Shown here piece after piece: positions 17,401-23,837 of a DNA stretch of 31,937 bases. How positions within the stretch are numbered: position 1 is the stretch's first letter; each line of letters begins with the position of its first letter. The DNA is from JAAYZM01 sp964510785. GTDB taxonomy: Bacteria; Actinomycetota; Actinomycetes; Actinomycetales; Cellulomonadaceae. The notes below the pieces were generated by a model that had not been told where the DNA came from, made no database searches, and was given only the letters and a program-made list of their open reading frames with translations. The translations under genes were made by a program, and so were the position numbers. The stretch lies in assembly GCA_964510785.1 (NCBI GenBank), contig CAZECM010000034.1:1-31937 (forward strand). The letters run 5' to 3'.

Positions 17401-19658
17401 TCTACGCCCGCCGCGCATCGCCCAACCTCCAGTGCTCCCCGCGCGAGCGGGGATGAGCCCGGCACACCCTGGAAGGTCACGCCGTCGTCATCGTGCTCCC
17501 CGCGCGAGCGGGGATGAGCCGCGATGTAGACGATGACCCCGTCCTCGGGGGCGGTGCTCCCCGCGCGAGCGGGGATGAGCCTAGGCGATGGGTGCACCGC
17601 GCGCACCGGTGAGGGTGCTCCCCGCGCGAGCGGGGATGAGCCGCGGCGCGTTCCGGCGCCGATGCGCGCGATCATGTGCTCCCCGCGCGAGCGGGGATGA
17701 GCCCGACGAGGAGCACTACTCGGAGATGCAGGCGTGGTGCTCCCCGCGCGAGCGGGGATGAGCCGTTCACTTGACCACTCCGGTTCCCTGGTCGGTGGTG
17801 CTCCCCGCGCGAGCGGGGATGAGCCCCACCTCCGGCACGTACACGTGTCGTTCGACCCGTGCTCCCCGCGCGAGCGGGGATGAGCCCACCCCGCCGGGTT
17901 CTGGCGCACCATCTACGGTGTGCTCCCCGCGCGAGCGGGGATGAGCCCGCGATCCAGCAGATCAACTTCCGCAACTCCAAGTGCTCCCCGTGCGAGCGGG
18001 GATGAGCCCGGGTCACGCAACGTCACCGAGCCCGTCCCCACGTGCTCCCCGCGCGAGCGGGGATGAGCCGGCGTCCACGGCCGTGCGTGCTCACAGCGTG
18101 CTGTGCTCCCCGCGCGAGCGGGGATGAGCCGACGGCACCGATGCCGACTGCGGCGGCGCCGACGTGCTCCCCGCGCGAGCGGGGATGAGCCGGTGGCGCC
18201 GAGGGGCTCGGGGAATGACGCCATGTGCTCCCCGCGCGAGCGGGGATGAGCCGGACGTGTACGCCGAGAAGATGACGGCGCTGGACGTGCTCCCCGCGCG
18301 AGCGGGGATGAGCCGCCTATCGTCTACGGCGGTCGTGGAGCTAAGCCGTGCTCCCCGCGCGAGCGGGGATGAGCCCCCGAACCTGGGCTCGACTGGTATC
18401 GCCGCAGGGTGCTCCCCGCGCGAGCGGGGATGAGCCGCCGCCCAGCGGGCCGAGCAGGTACGCGCTCATGTGCTCCCCGCGCGAGCGGGGATGAGCCCAA
18501 CTCGGCTGGCACGTCCTCTGTGACGCGAGAGTGCTCCCCGCGCGAGCGGGGATGAGCCGGTCGAGGGCGACGTCCTCGAGTTCACGAACATGTGCTCCCC
18601 GCGCGAGCGGGGATGAGCCCCGGTCACCGATCTGCCGCGGAGCGTCATGCGTGGTGCTCCCCGCGCGAGCGGGGATGAGCCGAGCAGGGTGCCGCCGAGG
18701 GGGCGGATCTGCGCGTGCTCCCCGCGCGAGCGGGGATGAGCCGGTCAGCACGCCGTCGGTGAGCGGCAGGACGGTGTGCTCCCCGCGCGAGCGGGGATGA
18801 GCCGCACCGCCCATGCCCCGTCGACCCTGGCGTAATGTGCTCCCCGCGCGAGCGGGGATGAGCCCTTGTACGCCGGGCGGAGCAGCGACTGCCCCAGGTG
18901 CTCCCCGCGCGAGCGGGGATGAGCCCCACGTCCTCATCCTGCGCGACGACAACGGGGAGTGCTCCCCGCGCGAGCGGGGATGAGCCGTAGGATCCAAAGG
19001 CGGTTACCGCCCGTCGAAGGTGCTCCCCGCGCGAGTGGGGATGAGCCCACCACGATGCCCCCGGCACCGCTGATGCGGAAGTGCTCCCCGCGCGAGCGGG
19101 GATGAGCCGGCAAGCTGACGGCGCCCCGACCCCGAGGCCACGTGCTCCCCGCGCGAGCGGGGATGAGCCCCCGCGGACTGAGTCGGCACGGGGCGGGGGC
19201 GAGTGCTCCCCGCGCGAGCGGGGATGAGCCGCCCTGCCACCACGCGAGGGTCTCGTTCGCATCGTGCTCCCCGCGCGAGCGGGGATGAGCCCTGCCACTC
19301 GACACGCAGCACGTCGGCCTCGAGGTGCTCCCCGCGCGAGCGGGGATGAGCCGGGCAACGGGCTCGCCGCCTACTTCGTCGGCAAGTGCTCCCCGCGCGA
19401 GCGGGGATGAGCCCAGGACCTCGACGGGCACGTTCGTGCCGCCGGTGTGCTCCCCGCGCGAGCGGGGATGAGCCGGCTTGATGCCGAGCTCGAACGTCGC
19501 AGGGATCGTGCTCCCCGCGCGAGCGGGGATGAGCCGGTGAACTGGGCGTCCGGTTAGCTGTGGACCGGGGTGCTCCCCGCGCGAGCGGGGATGAGCCGAG
19601 TCGTGTGCAACTCGTGCCAGCCACGGTGTGGTGCTCCCCGCGCGAGCGGGGATGAGCC
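14443..19658 (+). CRISPR. Type I-E CRISPR array, 86 visible repeats
   Basis: I traced 33 repeats from 14443 to 16397 and 53 from 16456 to 19631. The repeat unit is 28 bp, opening GTGCTCCCC and ending GATGAGCC, with a 7-bp stem (TCCCCGC/GCGGGGA) and a GCGA loop; the period is 61 bp with five visible 62-bp units. The base after the repeat varies (mostly G, then C), so counting it as repeat gives the 29+32 arrangement of type I-E. Only three repeats differ from consensus: the ones at 15237 (ATGACCC), 17981 (CCCCGTGCG) and 19020 (GAGTGGGG). The last repeat is intact. A run of Ns interrupts one repeat at 16419. Cas6e cleavage by analogy with E. coli would leave a handle AUGAGCC plus the variable base. 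Confidence 0.98.
16419..16428. other. Assembly gap (10 Ns) inside the array
   Basis: Ten Ns replace the end of the repeat that begins at 16397 and the start of the following spacer. The distance to the next repeat is 59 instead of 61, so the run is not the true sequence length. The gap could hide two bases or many repeat units. Confidence 0.95.
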
Positions 19659-19711
19659 GCTTGGGTTGTGGTCGGTGTCTGGTCAGACTGAAGGTGGCGA
19701 ACGCATGTGCA
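19659..19711. other. Spacer-like tail after the last repeat
   Basis: This short stretch holds what would be one more spacer-length sequence with no following repeat. It then runs into the 3' end of the small Cys/His-rich gene. I see no terminator hairpin for the array transcript here. Confidence 0.5.
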
Positions 19712-19924
19712 TCAGCGCCGGTGGCACTCCGGTGTGCAGTGCCAGCAACCATCGACAAGCTGGTAGTACTTTCGTGCCTCTGCCACGGCGGCAACGCAGT
19801 CGGGGTGCCATCCGAGCTCCAGCCGGTTCGCGGTGACTGGAAGGCATCCTTTGTCCGACTCGAGGTCGTGCACTTCGTGTTCTCCAGTGTTTTGGGCGTT
19901 TCGGTTCACGCAGTAGTCGGGCAC
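19712..19924 (-). CDS. Small Cys/His-rich protein of unknown function
   Basis: A 70-residue protein. I chose the GTG at 19924 because AGGAG (19934-19938, minus strand) lies 9 bases upstream; an upstream in-frame GTG at 19954 would add ten residues without a binding site. The sequence has VNRNAQNTGEHEVHD near the start, C27, C43, and a C-terminal DGCWHCTPECH block (C60, C63, C67, H68). With H16 and H19 these could be zinc ligands. From memory this layout, with V-N-x-N-A-Q, G-x-H-E-V-H and a closing D-G-C-x-x-C-x-x-x-C-H, recurs in small uncharacterised bacterial proteins. It is opposite in direction to the cas genes and lies 53 bases beyond the last repeat. Function unknown; no signal peptide. 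Confidence 0.7.
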   Translation of the reverse strand: MPDYCVNRNAQNTGEHEVHDLESDKGCLPVTANRLELGWHPDCVAAVAEARKYYQLVDGCWHCTPECHRR

Positions 19925-19967
19925 AGTTTCACACTCCTGGGTCTCCACACTCACATCGTTTATGAAC

Positions 19968-19995
19968 TACCGACCCCCGCGAGTGCGGGGACAAC
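19968..19995. repeat. Lone palindrome resembling the CRISPR repeat
   Basis: CCCCGC (19975-19980) and GCGGGG (19985-19990) enclose GAGT. Aligned to the array repeat it matches about 17-18 of 28 positions in either orientation, mainly in the stem. It lies 309 bases after the last true repeat and 43 bases upstream of the chosen start of the Cys/His-rich gene. It could be a decayed repeat of another I-E type array or a simple regulatory hairpin. Confidence 0.4.
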
Positions 19996-20392
19996 TGACT
20001 ACCCCAAGAACGATCGGGGTCATCTCCGAGGGGCGGAGAAGGTGACCGAGGGGCCACCCGCGAATCACAAGGCAATCTTGCCTACACAAGAACGATCCTT
20101 GCAAGTGGTCCACCAGATAGTCCGAGCCAAGTGACTGTGCCGAACTCACAACGACCTCTGGACAGTAGGGTGAGTGACCTGTAGACCACTTCCCTCGGGA
20201 AATGTGGAGCCGCCTCACGGCACCGACACGCAGGCCCGCTTCGGCGCAGTCAAGGTCCGCTTGACCGCGCCCCCGCCACCGACTGATGATCGACGGGCCC
20301 CCACCTCGCGGCATCGTCGCTGCGACCAGTGCGCCGGCAGAGCCTCCCCGGAGCCGCGCTCGGGGGAGCACGTCACGAAAGGCCATGCCCGC
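19996..20392. other. Non-coding stretch with stacked inverted repeats
   Basis: About 400 bases ahead of the nucleoside hydrolase gene, less GC-rich than the flanks at first. It holds a hairpin ACCCC/GGGGT at 20001-20020, a short palindrome GGCAATCTTGCC at 20071-20082, an 11-base direct repeat CAAGAACGATC at 20005 and 20087, and an 8-base inverted pair AAGTGGTC (20103-20110) / GACCACTT (20184-20191). I see no convincing gene; a + strand frame running through it begins inside the array and is not credible. It should include the promoters of the two flanking genes. Confidence 0.5.
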
Positions 20393-21349
20393 ATGCCCAC
20401 TAAGCTCATCCTCGACTGCGACACCGGTACCGACGACGCCGTGGCGATCATGCTCGCCGCGCTCCACCCCGAGCTCGAGCTGCTCGCGGTGACGACCGTC
20501 AACGGGAACGTCGAGGTGCAGTACTGCACGGACAACACGCTGCGCACGCTCGACCACATCGGGCGCGGGGACGTCCCGGTGTACGAGGGGCTCAGTCGCC
20601 CGATAGTCCGTAAGGACTTTCCGATGCCGCGCGATTCCGCGGTGAACCCGAACTCCAACATCCACGGTCGCGAGCTGCCGCTGCCGCCCGCGACGTCCCG
20701 CAAGCAGGACACAGGCGCGGTGGAGTTCCTCGTCGAGACGTTCCGTGCCACCCCGGACGAGATCACGCTGGTCCCGGTCGGGCCGCTGAGCAACATCGCG
20801 GCGGCGATCGCGATCGAGCCGCGCATGGTGGAGGCCGTGCCGGAGGTCGTCATCATGGGCGGGGGCAACATCAAGGGGAACGCGACGGCGTCGGCGGAGT
20901 TCAACATCTGGGCTGACCCCGAGGCCGCGGCCGCGGTGTTCGCCGCGGGCTTCCGCAACATCACGCTCGTGCCGCTCGACGCGACGCACAAGGCGCTCGT
21001 CTCGCGAGAAGACTGCGCCGTCCTCGAGTCCCTCGGCACCCCGGCGGGCTCCGCCGCGGCGAGCTTCATCAACCGCAGGATCGATGGGTACGACCGCACG
21101 CAGCCGATGGCGGTGGCCGGGAGCGCGCCGGTGCACGACGCGCTGTGCGTCGCGTACCTGCTCGAGCGCGACGTGCTCGACACGGTGCACGTCAACGTGG
21201 ACGTCGAGGTGGCGGGCGCGCTGACCGTGGGCCGCACCGTGATCGACATCTACCACCGCAGCGGTCAGGCACCGAACTGCGACGTGGCTCTCGACGCGGA
21301 CGCCCGGCTCTTCGTCGACTTCATGACGAGGACGTTCGCCGCGCACTGA
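20393..21349 (+). CDS. Inosine/uridine-preferring nucleoside hydrolase
   Basis: A 318-residue cytoplasmic enzyme of the IUNH family, which cleaves the N-glycosidic bond of ribonucleosides to give ribose and base. The calcium site is visible at the N-terminus (LDCDTGTDDA, with D8, D10, D14 and D15) and near the C-terminus in PVHDAL (H248, D249). The EFNIWADPEAA block after GGGNIKGNATASA is also a family mark. The ATG at 20393 follows a GAAAGG at about 20377-20382; a nearby ATG at 20385 is out of frame. The gene is alone, convergent with the DUF916-like gene 31 bases away. Specificity for purine or pyrimidine nucleosides cannot be told from this sequence. Confidence 0.93.
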   Translation: MPTKLILDCDTGTDDAVAIMLAALHPELELLAVTTVNGNVEVQYCTDNTLRTLDHIGRGDVPVYEGLSRPIVRKDFPMPRDSAVNPNSNIHGRELPLPPATSRKQDTGAVEFLVETFRATPDEITLVPVGPLSNIAAAIAIEPRMVEAVPEVVIMGGGNIKGNATASAEFNIWADPEAAAAVFAAGFRNITLVPLDATHKALVSREDCAVLESLGTPAGSAAASFINRRIDGYDRTQPMAVAGSAPVHDALCVAYLLERDVLDTVHVNVDVEVAGALTVGRTVIDIYHRSGQAPNCDVALDADARLFVDFMTRTFAAH

Positions 21350-21380
21350 TCGCTCCGAGCATGTGGTTCCGGAGGCGCGG

Positions 21381-22493
21381 TCAGGCGACGGGGTGCGGCA
21401 CGTCCGCCCCCGCGCCTGTCACGCGGGCAGCGGCGACGGCCTCGGCGATACGGCGCTCGGTCGCCGCTTCCCGCACCCGACGACGACGGCGTGCGACAAG
21501 CACCAGGCCGATGGTGGCCAGCAGCAGCGCGAGCAGTGACCAAGGCATCGCTACCGCGGTCGTCGCGGCGGTGACCGGCCCCAGCGGGACGGCGGTCTCA
21601 CCGGCGACGCGCGGGGCGAGCTCGACCTCGGCGGCCATGCGCCCCAACGGCAGGACCGCGGCCACGTGCAGGGCCACCTCGGTGCTCTCGCCGGGCAACA
21701 GCTCGGGCAACGTGACCGACTCGAAACGAGCGCCCACCCCGAACGGCCCCGCGACCCGCACCGTCGCGTCCCCGGCCAGGCGCGTGTTGCCGGTGTTGAC
21801 CACCGAGAACGTGACCCCGGCGCTGCCGGCGGCGACCGGGTTGAGGGTTCCGTCGTAGCTTGCCTGCAGCTGCTCGATCGACACGGCGGGCGCCAGCTCG
21901 CCGTCGACGCGTACGTGGATGCGCGAACCGAGACGTCGGTCCACGTTGATGCCCTGCTCCAGGTGTGCGCTGGTGAGCGAGGTGACGATGCCCCCGGCGT
22001 GGTCGCCCGGTTCGGCGTCGAGCGGTACGTCGAGGGTGAAGGGGACGACGGCGCTCTCCCCCGCGGGGACCGTGATCTCTGACTCCGCCGTGGTGACCCA
22101 GGCGCCGACCCCCACCGACTCCTCACCAGGGCGTACCAGGTCGAGCGCGCCGCCAGCGGTCGTGAAGGCGTCGGCCGCATAGACGAGGAACGTCGCGGGC
22201 GCTTCGGTGTAGTTGGTCACGACGAGGGCGTCGGAGATCGAGTCCCCGGGCTCGACGGCGTAGGCGTAGTTGGGGCGACCTGCGGCGTGCGGTTCGACGT
22301 CGGCCGGCCGGACACCCCACGTGACCGTCGAGCTCGCCGGCTCGGCGGGTTCGACGGCAGCGGAATCGTTGGCCCCTGTCGCCTGCGCGGCCCCGGCGAG
22401 CAGGCCGAAGGAGGCGAGGACCGCCGCTCCGACCAGAACGGCGCGACGCAAGGGCTGGACGGACGGGGTGGGGTGTGGCAGGGCGCGGGTCAT
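21381..22493 (-). CDS. DUF916-like surface protein with a C-terminal membrane anchor
   Basis: A 370-residue exported protein. A signal peptide covers about residues 1-38 (RRAVLVGAAVLASFGLLAG, ending AQA). The ectodomain starts with STVTWGVRPADVEP and has PNYAYAVEPGDSISDALVVTN, the pattern of DUF916 proteins that bind WxL partners and peptidoglycan in Firmicutes. A second beta domain includes TFSVVNTGNTRLAGDATVRV. A single membrane helix lies at about 317-336 (PWSLLALLLATIGLVLVA), followed by an arginine-rich cytoplasmic tail. GAGG precedes the ATG by 9 bases. It is the last gene of a three-gene minus-strand cluster with two WxL-like proteins, so it is probably their membrane-bound partner. 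The family call is from pattern memory. Confidence 0.75.
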   Translation of the reverse strand: MTRALPHPTPSVQPLRRAVLVGAAVLASFGLLAGAAQATGANDSAAVEPAEPASSTVTWGVRPADVEPHAAGRPNYAYAVEPGDSISDALVVTNYTEAPATFLVYAADAFTTAGGALDLVRPGEESVGVGAWVTTAESEITVPAGESAVVPFTLDVPLDAEPGDHAGGIVTSLTSAHLEQGINVDRRLGSRIHVRVDGELAPAVSIEQLQASYDGTLNPVAAGSAGVTFSVVNTGNTRLAGDATVRVAGPFGVGARFESVTLPELLPGESTEVALHVAAVLPLGRMAAEVELAPRVAGETAVPLGPVTAATTAVAMPWSLLALLLATIGLVLVARRRRRVREAATERRIAEAVAAARVTGAGADVPHPVA

Positions 22494-22609
22494 GGTGAGG
22501 TTCCTCGGAGTGGGATGCGGTGGGGCGAACGGCGGATGCGCCGGCCCGCCGGCCGGGTGGTGAACCCGGCCGACGGACCGACGCGTGGGGGAGCGGCGCT
22601 CAGCTCAGA

Positions 22610-23821
22610 TCAGCTCAGCGCGGTGAGGGTGAGCGTCGCGGAGTAGGTGCCCTCGGTGACAGTGAGCGGCAGCAGCAGCTCGAGCTCGGCACCGAGCAGC
22701 GACGAGCCGAGGTCGTGGCCCGCTGCGGCACTGCCGAGCACGGACGAGACGGCCAGGCCGTCGCCGCCGAGCAGCCCCGGCGTGACCACCGCACCGGCGC
22801 TCGCCCCACCCTCGTTCTCGGTGACGGCAGGGCTCCAACCCAGGGACTTGGCCTCGATGGCCTCCCCGCCCGAGACGAAGTCGCTGACCTGACCGGTGAT
22901 CGACCAGGCCGGCGCCCCGAGACGCGTGTCCGTGACGCGAACGGGGTTGATGGACCCGTTGGCCTCGAACCGGTCACCGGCGACCTGGGCGACACCGAGG
23001 TCGACGAGGTCGTTGCTGCCGTCGATGCTCCACACGAAGTCCCCGGCCGCGACGGTCGGGATCTCCACCCGGAGCGCCTGCTCGTCGGTGCCCGGCGGGG
23101 TGGCCGGTGCCTCGCCGAGGATCGGGACGAGGGAACGGAAGTCGAGGTAGATGTCCGAGCTCGACTCCCGGTCCTGGTAGAGCGTGACGGCGAGGGTGTT
23201 CGTGCCCGCGACGAGGGTGCCCGGTGCGAGGGTCTCCGGATCGAGGGAGAACGAACGGTTCACCGGCGCGGAGGCCGAGGTCCCGGCGTACTGGAGGTTC
23301 TTCGTGGGATCCGAGGCCCGCTCGTCGCGGTCGTTGTAGACGAGCGTGCCGTTGAGGTAGACCCGCACGGCGTCGTCGAAGGTGAGGGCGCCCTCGAGCG
23401 ACTCGAGCCGGGCGAGGGAGGCCTCGTCGAGCTCGAACGTCGTGCGGAAGAAGTACGTCGGGATCACCGGGTTGGACGAGCCGTTGACGTACTGGGCGAG
23501 CAGGGTGTCGGGCACGAAGCCGCCGCTCAGCTCGGCGATGGCACCGCGCAGCGCACCGAACGAACCAGTGCCGGTCTTCCACGTCGAGTCGTCGAAGGCC
23601 GGAGCGGTCCAGGCGAGCACGCCCGCGTCGGGACCCTGGGGTTCGGTGTTGTTGTCGAGGTAGGACCACGTGGTGCCCGCCGTCGTGACGAGCGGGGTGC
23701 CGGGGCCGGCGGGCTCGTCGGCGGCGGCCGAGGTGGACAGGGCGAGCGGGGCGACGAGCAGGGCGCCGACGGCGGCCGCCGCGATGAGTCCCCTGTGGCG
23801 GGGAGAACGGTTCGAGGTCAT
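22610..23821 (-). CDS. Secreted protein: galactose-binding-like domain plus WxL-like C-terminal module
   Basis: A 403-residue exported protein. The signal peptide spans about 1-35 (LIAAAAVGALLVAPLALSTSAAA). Residues about 48-235 look like a jelly-roll domain of the kind that accompanies secreted phosphoesterases: TTWSYLDNNTEPQG, FDDSTWKTGTGSFG, TYFFRTTFELDE, DAVRVYLNGTLVYND and LVAGTNTLAVTLYQDRESSSD. Residues 262-403 are a WxL-like module with TDTRLGAPAWSITGQVSDF (W306-S-I) and the end GTYSATLTLTALS. The same module ends the upstream phosphatase gene. AAAGGA lies 11 bases before the ATG. A 116-base gap containing a GC-rich hairpin separates it from the DUF916-like gene. It probably binds the cell wall; no catalytic motif is seen. 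Confidence 0.75.
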   Translation of the reverse strand: MTSNRSPRHRGLIAAAAVGALLVAPLALSTSAAADEPAGPGTPLVTTAGTTWSYLDNNTEPQGPDAGVLAWTAPAFDDSTWKTGTGSFGALRGAIAELSGGFVPDTLLAQYVNGSSNPVIPTYFFRTTFELDEASLARLESLEGALTFDDAVRVYLNGTLVYNDRDERASDPTKNLQYAGTSASAPVNRSFSLDPETLAPGTLVAGTNTLAVTLYQDRESSSDIYLDFRSLVPILGEAPATPPGTDEQALRVEIPTVAAGDFVWSIDGSNDLVDLGVAQVAGDRFEANGSINPVRVTDTRLGAPAWSITGQVSDFVSGGEAIEAKSLGWSPAVTENEGGASAGAVVTPGLLGGDGLAVSSVLGSAAAGHDLGSSLLGAELELLLPLTVTEGTYSATLTLTALS

Positions 23822-23837
23822 GAGTTCACAGGTCCTT

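Noticed and set aside
14421..19836. Many open frames through the array encoding SSPLARGA, HPRSRGEH and LIPARAGST repeats
   Set aside because: They are translations of the 28-bp CRISPR repeat in successive frames on both strands, a known annotation artefact.
19628..20134. 168-residue + strand frame after the array
   Set aside because: It starts inside the last repeat, crosses the hairpins, and lies opposite the better-supported Cys/His-rich gene.
19659..20392. Attachment-site copy of the tRNA-Lys 3' end beyond the array
   Set aside because: I looked for a copy of GTTCGAGTCCCTGATGGCGC in the region and saw none, so integration at the tRNA is not supported by a direct repeat in this window.
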